From Rhizobacter sp964253025 (lineage in GTDB: Bacteria > Pseudomonadota > Gammaproteobacteria > Burkholderiales > Burkholderiaceae_C), in the NCBI RefSeq assembly GCF_964253025.1, contig NZ_CAXUQC020000001.1:930001-994000 (forward strand): 64,000 nucleotides of DNA, given 5' to 3'. How positions within the stretch are numbered: position 1 is the stretch's first letter; each line of letters opens with the position of its first letter. This document shows positions 50,094 through 57,703 of the stretch, piece by piece. The translations under genes were made by a program, and so were the position numbers. The notes beneath the pieces are model-generated. The model made no database searches. It saw only the letters and a list, made by a program, of their open reading frames with translations, and had not been told where the DNA came from.

Positions 50094-50936
50094 ATGGCAC
50101 AGGTCATCAACACCAACATCGGTTCGCTCAACGCCCAGCGCAACCTGGTCTCTTCGCAATCGTCGCTGGCCCAGTCCATGCAGCGCCTGTCCTCGGGTCT
50201 GCGGATCAACTCCGCCAAGGATGACGCCGCCGGCCTGGCCATCGCCGAGCGCATGAACGCCCAGGTCCGTGGCATGAACGTCGCGGTTCGCAACGCCAAC
50301 GACGGCATCTCGCTGGCCCAGACGGCCGAAGGCGCTCTGTCCAAGGTGGGTGACTCCCTGCAGCGGATGCGCGAACTTGCTGTGCAGGCGCGCAACTCGA
50401 CGAACAGCAAGGACGACAAGGACTCGCTGAACAAGGAATTCGCAGAACTGCAGAAGGAAATCACCCGCGTTCTCGGCGGCACGACCTTCAACGGCAGCAC
50501 CATCCTCGGCAAGGAAGCCACGGACCTGACGTTCCAGGTGGGCGCGAACACCACGAGCGACGACGTGATTGAAGTGTCCACCTCGAACATGGCTTCGGAC
50601 ACGACGATCGAAGACGTGACGACCGGCGCCTCGATTGACAAGGATTCGACGGCCGGCTCCATCAAGACCGTGATCGACAACATCGACAAGGCGATCGACA
50701 CGATCAACAACACCCGTGCCAAGTTCGGTGCCATGCAGTCGCGCTTCGATGCAGTGATCTCCAACCTGCAGCAATCGGTCGAGAACCAGTCCGCAGCCCG
50801 CAGCCGCATCATGGACGCCGACTTCGCGTCGGAAACGGCGAACATGTCTCGAGCGCAGATCCTGCAGCAGGCCGGCAACGCGATGATCGCGCAAGCCAAC
50901 CAGGCTCCCCAACAGGTGCTGTCGCTGCTGCGCTAA
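50094..50936 (+). CDS. fliC: Flagellin FliC (copy 1)
   Basis: This 280-aa flagellin has the conserved N-terminal D0/D1 region (MAQVINTNIGSLNAQRNL, SSGLRINSAKDDAAGLAIAERM) and C-terminal D1/D0 region (FGAMQSRFDAVISNLQQSVENQSAARSRI, ending in QVLSLLR). The central part is short (about 110 residues, rich in Thr and Ser), so D2/D3 domains are absent. Ser and Thr in the centre are natural glycosylation sites. AGGAGATATTGAA precedes the ATG. A terminator follows, then a second flagellin gene. Confidence 0.97.
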   Translation: MAQVINTNIGSLNAQRNLVSSQSSLAQSMQRLSSGLRINSAKDDAAGLAIAERMNAQVRGMNVAVRNANDGISLAQTAEGALSKVGDSLQRMRELAVQARNSTNSKDDKDSLNKEFAELQKEITRVLGGTTFNGSTILGKEATDLTFQVGANTTSDDVIEVSTSNMASDTTIEDVTTGASIDKDSTAGSIKTVIDNIDKAIDTINNTRAKFGAMQSRFDAVISNLQQSVENQSAARSRIMDADFASETANMSRAQILQQAGNAMIAQANQAPQQVLSLLR

Positions 50937-50980
50937 TCGACGTCGACTTCCCTGGCCGGGAGGCCGGGGAGCCGAGTTCG

Positions 50981-51022
50981 AAGGCGGAAATGGAGGGGTG
51001 AATCCCTTCATTTCCGCCTTTC
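50981..51022 (+). terminator. Rho-independent terminator between the two flagellin genes
   Basis: A 17-bp stem (left arm AAGGCGGAAATGGAGGG) with one G-T wobble-type mismatch and a 6-nt loop ends in a short TTTC run. It lies 45 bp after the first flagellin stop. Confidence 0.85.
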
Positions 51023-51172
51023 GCATTGGGGCGCCCCTTTCAGAATCGCTATCACGGGTCTGCGGTGCGAATTGCCGGCCTTGTGCGCCGCCACATGGGA
51101 GTGATCCTGATGCGGCGGAACGCAATGCCGGCTTCGAGCCGGGAGTCACACGATTCTTGAAGGAGTGCTTTC

Positions 51173-52021
51173 ATGCCACAGACGATCAATACGAACATCG
51201 CGTCGCTGAACGCGCAACGAAACCTCAACGCGTCCCAGAGTTCGCTGGCGACTTCCATGCAACGCTTGTCGTCGGGCCTGCGAGTCAACTCCGCCAAAGA
51301 CGACGCTGCCGGCCTTGCAATTGCCGAGCGCATGAACGCTCAGGTCCGTGGCATGAACGTCGCGGTTCGCAACGCCAACGACGGCATCTCGCTGGCCCAG
51401 ACGGCCGAAGGCGCTCTGTCCAAGGTGGGAGACTCGCTCCAGCGCATGCGTGAACTCGCCGTGCAGGCCCGAAACTCCACGAACAGCAAGGACGACAAAG
51501 ACTCGCTCAACAAGGAGTTCCGCGAGCTCCAGAGCGAGATCTCGCGCATCCTGAGCGGCACGACGTTCAACGGCCAGGCGATTCTCGGCAGCGCCGCAAC
51601 TGCGCTGACCTTCCAGATCGGCGCGAACACGACTGCCGATGACACCATCACGGTCACGACGACGAACATGGCGTCCGACACCACGATCGAGGCGGTGACC
51701 ACCGGCGTGTCGATCGACAAGGACTCCACCGCGGGCTCCATCAAGACGGTGATCGACAACATCGACGACGCGCTGGACACGATCAACAACACCCGTGCGA
51801 CCTTCGGTGCCACCCAGTCGCGTTTCGATGCGGTGATCTCGAACCTGCAGCAGGCAGTGGAGAACCAATCCGCTGCACGGAGCCGAATCATGGACGCGGA
51901 CTTCGCCGCGGAGACCGCGGCCCTTTCGCGAGCGCAGATTCTTCAGCAAGCGGGCAATGCGATGGTGGCTCAAGCCAACCAATTGCCTCAGCAGGTGCTG
52001 TCGTTGCTGCGCGGCGGCTGA
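51173..52021 (+). CDS. fliC: Flagellin FliC (copy 2)
   Basis: This 282-aa flagellin is closely similar to copy 1. It starts MPQTINTNIASLNAQRNLNA and ends QQVLSLLRGG. The central region (TFQIGANTTADDTITVTTT) differs most. AAGGAG lies 7 nt before the ATG. The 236 bp upstream show no sigma-28 consensus, unlike copy 1. An 89-bp block (51341-51429) is identical to copy 1 (50262-50350) while flanking codons differ, suggesting gene conversion. Confidence 0.96.
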   Translation: MPQTINTNIASLNAQRNLNASQSSLATSMQRLSSGLRVNSAKDDAAGLAIAERMNAQVRGMNVAVRNANDGISLAQTAEGALSKVGDSLQRMRELAVQARNSTNSKDDKDSLNKEFRELQSEISRILSGTTFNGQAILGSAATALTFQIGANTTADDTITVTTTNMASDTTIEAVTTGVSIDKDSTAGSIKTVIDNIDDALDTINNTRATFGATQSRFDAVISNLQQAVENQSAARSRIMDADFAAETAALSRAQILQQAGNAMVAQANQLPQQVLSLLRGG

Positions 52022-52128
52022 TCTTCCGCGAGCTGATGGGGCGCCGAGGGCCCTGAATCATCCGCCGATCCTGTCTCCGGGGTCGGGGCCGATGGCGGTC
52101 GTCGGTTGCAACAAGGTGTATCAGCGGC

Positions 52129-52155
52129 TCAAGTTCTGAAAAGAGCCGTCGAAAA
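52129..52155 (+). promoter_or_regulatory. Sigma-28 (FliA) promoter of fliD
   Basis: TCAAGTTC, an 11-bp spacer and GTCGAAAA give 6 of 8 bases in each half. It lies 65 bp before fliD and its -10 abuts the stem of the fliC copy 2 terminator. Confidence 0.75.
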
Positions 52156-52190
52156 CGGATCATCTGGGGAACCCCCCTAATGATCCGTTT
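52153..52190 (+). terminator. Hairpin terminator after fliC copy 2
   Basis: AAACGGATCAT pairs with ATGATCCGTTT (11 bp), with an inner GGGG/CCCC, followed by CTGTTTCT. It overlaps the fliD promoter by 3 bp, so the start of the fliD leader also folds. Confidence 0.8.
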
Positions 52191-52219
52191 CTGTTTCTAT
52201 CGAGCAACCGGAGGTCGCC

Positions 52220-53656
52220 ATGGCAATTTCGTCGACAGGTCTGGGCAGTGGTCTGGACGTGGAATCCATCGTTTCATCGCTCATGGCGGTCGAACGGCGG
52301 CCGGCCTCGCTGTTGCAAACCGCAGCGACCACGATGAAGTCGCAGTTGTCGACCTACGGGCAGTTGCAAAGCCATGTCTCGACCTTTCAGGACAAAGCGC
52401 GCGCGCTCAATTCGCTAACCCTCTGGTCCGGAACGACAGCAACCTCGAGCGATGCCAACGTCGCGTCGGTCACCACGGGTGAAGGTGCCCCGGTTGGAAG
52501 CTACAGCCTGCTCGTGAAGGACCTGGCGAACGCACAGACTGCGAGTTCCCCGGCGTTCCCGTCGAAGGATCACCTCATGGGCGCGGGGAAGTTGACCATC
52601 GAGCTTGGAAGCTGGACCGGCGATCCCGCCACCTTCGGACTGAAGGCCGGCACGACATCCGTGACGGTTGACATCGGTCCCGGTGAAAGCAGCCTTGCCG
52701 CAGTGCGCGACAAGATCAATGCGGCCGGTGCCGGCGTGACGGCGACCGTGATCTACGACGCGAGTGGTGCGCGACTCTCGATTCGCTCGACCCAAACGGG
52801 TGCCGAGAACGGCTTTCGCATCAGCGCCGAGGAACAAGAGCCGGGTGCCGGAGGACTCGGCCTCGCGAAGTTGGCCTTTGATCCCGAGGACGGGACCGTG
52901 TCTGGCCTGTCGCTCAACCAGTCGGCCACCAACGCCCGGGCGACCTTGAATGGCATCGACATCGAATCGGCATCGAATACGCTCACGGACGTGGCCGATG
53001 GGATGACCATCAAGCTGCTGAAGAAGTCGGCAAGCCCGATTGATCTGCAGGTTGCTCAGGACACCGAATCAATGAAGACCAAGGTGACCGAGTTCGTGAA
53101 CGCCTACAACGAACTGTCCAAGTTCATTGCCACGCAAACCAAGTACAACGCCGACAGCAAGACCGCCGGGAAGCTGCAGGGGGATCGGACGGTGATCGGC
53201 CTGCAATCGCAGCTGCGCGAGATCCTGCGGGGAACCAGCACTGCGCCGAGCGCACTGCGTTCTCTGTCCGACGCCGGCCTGGAGGTCCAGAAGGATGGGA
53301 CGATCAAGCTCGAAAGCAAGAAGCTGGATGCAGCGCTTGCCACTCCGGCGGAGCTCCGCAAGCTGATGTCCAGCTCCGATCTGAGCAACGAGACATCGTC
53401 CGGCATCGTCTTTCGGTTTGCGAAATTGGCCGACAGCATCCTTGGCACGGAAGGCCCCCTGGAGTCGCGGACATCAGGAATCCAGTCGAGCATCGACCGC
53501 AACAACAAGCGCGTCTCCGACATGGAAACTCGGCTGGCTCAGACGGAGAAGCGCATCCGCGCGCAATACCAGTCGCTCGACGCAAACATGGCAAAGCTCA
53601 GCGGCCTGAGCAGCTATGTGAGCGGGCAGCTGGCCGCGCTGAGCCGGAACAGCTGA
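52220..53656 (+). CDS. fliD: Flagellar filament cap protein FliD
   Basis: FliD forms the pentameric cap that guides flagellin insertion. The 478-aa protein begins MAISSTGLGSGLDVESIVSS, the typical FliD start, and ends with the coiled C-terminal part MAKLSGLSSYVSGQLAALSR. ATG 52220 has GGAGG 5 nt upstream. A sigma-28 promoter precedes it. The usual fliS partner is not next: a TagF/TagD-like pair lies between. Confidence 0.97.
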   Translation: MAISSTGLGSGLDVESIVSSLMAVERRPASLLQTAATTMKSQLSTYGQLQSHVSTFQDKARALNSLTLWSGTTATSSDANVASVTTGEGAPVGSYSLLVKDLANAQTASSPAFPSKDHLMGAGKLTIELGSWTGDPATFGLKAGTTSVTVDIGPGESSLAAVRDKINAAGAGVTATVIYDASGARLSIRSTQTGAENGFRISAEEQEPGAGGLGLAKLAFDPEDGTVSGLSLNQSATNARATLNGIDIESASNTLTDVADGMTIKLLKKSASPIDLQVAQDTESMKTKVTEFVNAYNELSKFIATQTKYNADSKTAGKLQGDRTVIGLQSQLREILRGTSTAPSALRSLSDAGLEVQKDGTIKLESKKLDAALATPAELRKLMSSSDLSNETSSGIVFRFAKLADSILGTEGPLESRTSGIQSSIDRNNKRVSDMETRLAQTEKRIRAQYQSLDANMAKLSGLSSYVSGQLAALSRNS

Positions 53657-53794
53657 AAGCGGTGCAAGGACGGGCCGCCGAACAGCCCCGCCTTCTCCCC
53701 GTTCTTCGGTACATCGCGCAGCGCACCAAGGCCTAGACTTTGAGAGAGCGGTCCGTTCCGGATCGCCCCTCGAGTTGCCAGGAGCGCGATTGCC

Positions 53795-55270
53795 ATGAAG
53801 GCCCAGTCACCGCAAGTTTCCTCACTGGATGAGCGCGTCGTTGCGTCGACGGTGAGTCACCGATGTACCGCCCCTCTGGGTGAGGACGCCAGTGTGTCCG
53901 CCCCTGCCGGCCTCACGGTGGAGGAACGCCTCGCTGAGATCGAGGGCTTCAACACGAACTTGAGCGGAATGGTCGAGTCGCTGGTCGACACCATCCTTCA
54001 CTTGCGCAACCACGACCTTCACAAGCTCCAGGGCCGCGTGGCAGCGCTCGAACAAGAGCTTCACGTGGAGCGCTGCAATCGCGAGCTTGCCGAGGTGTCT
54101 CGTCTGCACCCGAAAGAGCGAATCGTCGTCTTCGTGGGCGGTACTTATTTCGGCGACAACATCAAGTATGCGTGGCTTGCCGCCTGCAAGAGTGACGATG
54201 CGCTTGGTGCGGAGCTCTGGTTTCTTCCGTCCAACGCGGACCAGGAAGCGCAAGTGCGGTCGATGGGCGGGCGCTGCCTGCCTCACACCCATGCGGAGTG
54301 GACGCCGGATCATCTGCACACAGCGCTCGCTGCTGCGGTGGTGGTGATCAGCGATCACCTGTTGGGTGCCAATCCGTACGCAGCCGCGCTCCTGGCGGGT
54401 GCACGCCAGGTCCAGATGTGGCACGGCGTCTCCATCAAGGAGATCGGCTATCGGAACTTGCCCCCGCTCAAGCACATGTCACCCCGGATCGCGCGGGTGC
54501 TTCGCACGTGCGGGCACTTCGCTCGCTTTGTCGGAACGGCTGCCCGTCATGAACCGGAATGGCGCCGCTGGTTCTCCTTTGACGGCTATGCGCCGGTCGG
54601 CTATGCCCGCAACGACGTCCTCACGCGCGAGCCTGCAGGACATGATCTGCTCAACGTGGACGAGGAGGCCTGGCAGCGCGCGGGGGAGGTGCAAGCGAGG
54701 GGAGGGCGAATCTTCCTCTACGCGCCCACATTCCGGGATGCCAACCGTGCCCAGTGGATCCTCCAGGTTGGCATCGAACGCGTGGCGAAAGCCATCGCCG
54801 ACGCTGGCGACCTCCTCATCGTCAACATGCACCCGGTCGAACAACCGTCTGTACCGGAGATCGCCAAGTCGCTCCCGAGCGTGTGCTTCGTCGCACCCCG
54901 GACGGATGTGTATCCGTTGCTGACCCGGACTTCGGTTCTCATCACCGACTATTCGTCGATCATGTTCGACTTCCTGCTGCTCGATCGGCCGGTCCTGTTG
55001 TTTCGTCCCGACCATCACGACTATGTGACCCGGTCGCGCAAGCTTTTTGATGCCAAGCTGAGCGTTCCACCAGGCCCTGTCGCAACGACCGCTCAGGCGC
55101 TTGTCGATCTCATCCGTCGGCCTGCGGAGCCGGCGACGGCGCGCAATGCCCGCCGGGCACTCCGCGATGAGCTGCACGACCACCAGCACGGTGGATCGGC
55201 GGATCGGCTGCTCTCTCTGCTGACTGATGAACTGGCCCAGGCCTGCGCCGCTGCGGAGGAGCCGGCATGA
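53795..55270 (+). CDS. CDP-glycerol glycerophosphotransferase-like protein (TagB/TagF family)
   Basis: This 491-aa protein has a predicted coiled coil at about 41-105 followed by a TagF-type transferase region. Family motifs are QMWHGVSIKEIGY (W209-H210-G211), VGYARNDVL, LYAPTFRD, NMHP and ITDYSSIMFDFLLLDRPVLL (384-402). TagB/TagF enzymes transfer glycerol-phosphate from CDP-glycerol in teichoic acid synthesis; Gram-negatives use relatives in capsules. It overlaps the next gene by ATGA. Its place between fliD and fliS suggests action on the filament or cell surface. A clear sigma-28 site was not found upstream; AGGAGCG precedes the ATG. Confidence 0.88.
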   Translation: MKAQSPQVSSLDERVVASTVSHRCTAPLGEDASVSAPAGLTVEERLAEIEGFNTNLSGMVESLVDTILHLRNHDLHKLQGRVAALEQELHVERCNRELAEVSRLHPKERIVVFVGGTYFGDNIKYAWLAACKSDDALGAELWFLPSNADQEAQVRSMGGRCLPHTHAEWTPDHLHTALAAAVVVISDHLLGANPYAAALLAGARQVQMWHGVSIKEIGYRNLPPLKHMSPRIARVLRTCGHFARFVGTAARHEPEWRRWFSFDGYAPVGYARNDVLTREPAGHDLLNVDEEAWQRAGEVQARGGRIFLYAPTFRDANRAQWILQVGIERVAKAIADAGDLLIVNMHPVEQPSVPEIAKSLPSVCFVAPRTDVYPLLTRTSVLITDYSSIMFDFLLLDRPVLLFRPDHHDYVTRSRKLFDAKLSVPPGPVATTAQALVDLIRRPAEPATARNARRALRDELHDHQHGGSADRLLSLLTDELAQACAAAEEPA

Positions 55271-55743
55271 GGGCCGCCGCACTCGGCCCTGCCGCCGTGG
55301 AACTGCGCCAGGGCGCGTTACCGCGCGAGACGCTGGTCAAGGAATCATCGACGGTCGCCATTACCTACGGCACCTACGACCTGTTCCACATGGGTCACGT
55401 GAACCTGTTCCGCCGCATTAAGGAGCGCTATGACATCCTGGTGGTGGCGGTCTCCACTGACGAATTCAATGCCATCAAGGGAAAGCGATCAGCGGTGTCC
55501 TTCGCTGACCGCCTGGCCCTGGTCCAGGCATGCCGCTACGTCGATCTGGCCATTCCCGAATCGGACTGGGGGCAGAAGGAGGTCGACATCCTGCGCTTCC
55601 GAGCGGACGCGATGGTGATGGGCAGCGACTGGGCCGGGCATTTCGATGAGCTGAAGTCACTCTGCGATGTGGTCTATCTGCCGCGGACAGAGGGCGTTTC
55701 GAGCACGGAGCTCAAGGCTCAGATCCAGTCGTTCGCGCGCTGA
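55267..55743 (+). CDS. tagD: Glycerol-3-phosphate cytidylyltransferase-like protein (TagD family)
   Basis: This 158-aa nucleotidyltransferase has the TagD signature ITYGTYDLFHMGHVNLFRR with HxGH at residues 41-44, plus LPRTEGVSSTELK (R139-K150) and MGSDWAGHFDELKSLCDVVYL. TagD makes CDP-glycerol from CTP and glycerol-3-phosphate, the donor for TagF. The ATGA overlap with the tagF-like gene indicates coupled translation. About 28 extra N-terminal residues precede the usual start; an alternative start inside the leader is possible. Confidence 0.9.
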   Translation: MRAAALGPAAVELRQGALPRETLVKESSTVAITYGTYDLFHMGHVNLFRRIKERYDILVVAVSTDEFNAIKGKRSAVSFADRLALVQACRYVDLAIPESDWGQKEVDILRFRADAMVMGSDWAGHFDELKSLCDVVYLPRTEGVSSTELKAQIQSFAR

Positions 55744-55983
55744 GCGGCGTTTCGTCGCCGCGACTGGGGCGTCCGACGCCCGCACCTTCGCCCCGATGCG
55801 ATTCAGTTTCCGCATCGCGCGCCGCTCTTCATGCCTCATGGGATGGTGAACCCGCCTTCGGTGGGACATGGGTCGCATGTCTCGTGCGGGCTTCGTCCTT
55901 GCCGTGGGGCTCCCAGGCAGGATTTCGCCCGTGACATTGCCTCAGCCGTCGAAATGAGCCGGGATCACCGCCCAGCTGTGAAT

Positions 55984-56010
55984 TCAAGTTCCGTGAACGG
56001 CCGTCGATAA
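55984..56010 (+). promoter_or_regulatory. Sigma-28 (FliA) promoter of fliS
   Basis: TCAAGTTC, an 11-bp spacer and GTCGATAA (7 of 8) lie 30 bp before fliS. It has the same -35 as fliC and fliD. The rest of the gap (55744-55983) shows no gene. Confidence 0.85.
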
Positions 56011-56040
56011 CTTCTCCAGACGCAGCAACCACACGCACCC

Positions 56041-56472
56041 ATGTACGCCACCATGTCCACCCCCTTCGGCCGTCCCCGTACACCCGCCAACGCCTACCGC
56101 ACAGTGGGTGTGGAAACCGGGGTGGTCACCGGCTCGCCGCACCAGTTGGTTTCGATGCTGTTCCAGGGCTTCATGGATTCTCTGGCCCAGGCCCGCGGAG
56201 CTCTCAAGCAAGGCAACGTCGAGGCCAAGGGCAAGGCCATCGGCCGTGCTGTCCGCATCATCGAGGAAGGGCTGAAAGCCGGACTCGACATCAAGGCGGG
56301 TGGCCAGCTGGCGCTCGATATGCGGGACCTGTACGACTACGTGATCCTGCGACTGACTCAAGCCAACCTGCGCAACGACGAGAAGCTTCTGGTGGAATGC
56401 CAGGCGCTCATCGAGCCGCTGCGCACGGCCTGGGCGTCGATCGGCCCGCAAGTCGACAAGGTGGCACCGTGA
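56041..56472 (+). CDS. fliS: Flagellin chaperone FliS
   Basis: FliS binds the flagellin C-terminus in the cytoplasm and prevents premature assembly. The 143-aa protein has the family block SPHQLVSMLFQGFMDSLAQARGALKQGNVEAKG and AVRIIEEGLKAGLDIKAGGQLALDMRDLYDY. ATG 56041 gives MYATMST; an alternative is M5. It is followed by fliT and ycgR. Confidence 0.95.
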   Translation: MYATMSTPFGRPRTPANAYRTVGVETGVVTGSPHQLVSMLFQGFMDSLAQARGALKQGNVEAKGKAIGRAVRIIEEGLKAGLDIKAGGQLALDMRDLYDYVILRLTQANLRNDEKLLVECQALIEPLRTAWASIGPQVDKVAP

Positions 56473-56522
56473 ATCAGAAGCTGCGCCAAATCCGCCCCCA
56501 ACCCTTTGTCCCTGGAGCCTCC

Positions 56523-56822
56523 ATGAACTCCGCCCTGCTCAACTATTACGAAGCCATCGAACGGGCCAGCGCGGACATGCTCTCTGCAGCCCGCAGCGGC
56601 GACTGGGACCAGGTGGTCAAGCTCGAGGGCGCCTGCGCCGTGCTTATTTCACAGCTCAAGCATGCCGCGACGGCGCAGAATCTGGGCTCCGAAGAGGCCC
56701 AGCTCAAGTCGCGCATCATGCAGCGCATCCTCATCAACGACGCGGAGATCCGCCAGTTGGCCGAGCCGTGGCTGGAAGACCTCGACGGCCTGCTTGCCGG
56801 GCGCCCGAAGTCGGTTCATTGA
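56523..56822 (+). CDS. fliT: FliT-like flagellar chaperone
   Basis: FliT is a small helical chaperone of FliD that in enterics also inhibits FlhDC. The 99-aa protein begins MNSALLNYYEAIERASADML and continues with GDWDQVVKLEGACAVLISQL, matching FliT style. ATG 56523 has GGAG 5 nt upstream; a GTG overlapping the fliS stop is possible. It lies 50 bp after fliS and 36 bp before ycgR. Confidence 0.82.
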   Translation: MNSALLNYYEAIERASADMLSAARSGDWDQVVKLEGACAVLISQLKHAATAQNLGSEEAQLKSRIMQRILINDAEIRQLAEPWLEDLDGLLAGRPKSVH

Positions 56823-56858
56823 GCGGCGCCAGGCCGAACCATTCTTCGCGGAGGTTTC

Positions 56859-57617
56859 TTGGATCAGCCCCTTGACGTGCAGCCGAAGTCGTCCGATGCG
56901 AAGCCTTCGGAGGTCGATGACTTCCGCATCAGCGCGCCGGCCGAAGTGCTGGCGCTGCTCAAGCAACTGGCCGACGGCCAGGTGCGCCTGAACCTCGCCG
57001 GCAGTCGCGGCGACATGTACACCACGACGCTCTGGGCGATCGATCCGGCCCGGGGCACCATCAGCTTCGCGGGCGATGCGGACGACGGGCCGTTGCAGGC
57101 TCTGGTGGAGTCCGAGGATGCGGTCGCCGTGGCCTACCTCGACAGCGTCAAGCTGCAGTTCGACGCGACCGGGCTCGTGATCGTGCATGGCGGGCGCGAC
57201 ACCGTCATCAACTGCGCCCTGCCGCGAGAGGTGTTCCGCTTCCAGCGCCGCAACGGATTCCGGGTGCGGCCGCTGCTGCGCTCCACACCGACGGCGCGGC
57301 TGCGCCATCCGATGCTGCCCGACATGGCCGTGTCCCTGCGCGTGCTCGACATCAGCATCGGCGGCTGTGCGCTCTTCCTTCCCGACGACGTGCCGCCCCT
57401 TCAACCGGGCATCACCATCAACAACGTCCAGCTCGACCTCGACATGGACACCCGGATCATTGCCGCGCTGCGCCTGCAGCACGTCACGTCCATTCATCCC
57501 GAATCGCGCGGCGTGCGCCTGGGCTGCGAGATGGTGAATCCGAGCGGCGAGGTGCTGCGCGCCCTGCAGCGCTACATCGACCAGACCCAGAAGCGCCAGC
57601 GGATGATGAAGGTCTAG
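56859..57617 (+). CDS. ycgR: Flagellar brake protein YcgR (PilZ domain)
   Basis: YcgR binds c-di-GMP and slows the flagellar motor. The 252-aa protein has an N-terminal YcgR domain (VLALLKQLADGQVRLNLAG, RGDMYTTTLW) and a C-terminal PilZ domain with the c-di-GMP motif RRNGFRVRP and the DISIGGCAL block. It starts with TTG at 56859 with GGAGG 4 nt upstream. It is last in the fliS-fliT-ycgR transcript and converges on the protease-nuclease gene. Confidence 0.95.
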   Translation: MDQPLDVQPKSSDAKPSEVDDFRISAPAEVLALLKQLADGQVRLNLAGSRGDMYTTTLWAIDPARGTISFAGDADDGPLQALVESEDAVAVAYLDSVKLQFDATGLVIVHGGRDTVINCALPREVFRFQRRNGFRVRPLLRSTPTARLRHPMLPDMAVSLRVLDISIGGCALFLPDDVPPLQPGITINNVQLDLDMDTRIIAALRLQHVTSIHPESRGVRLGCEMVNPSGEVLRALQRYIDQTQKRQRMMKV

Positions 57618-57703
57618 GGGCCGGGGGCGCGAGCCCGTCTGTCTCTCTGCCGCCCACGTGCCCGGCCTTCACGCAGCGCGCCTCGCGCGTGAGGCGTTCG
57701 TCA

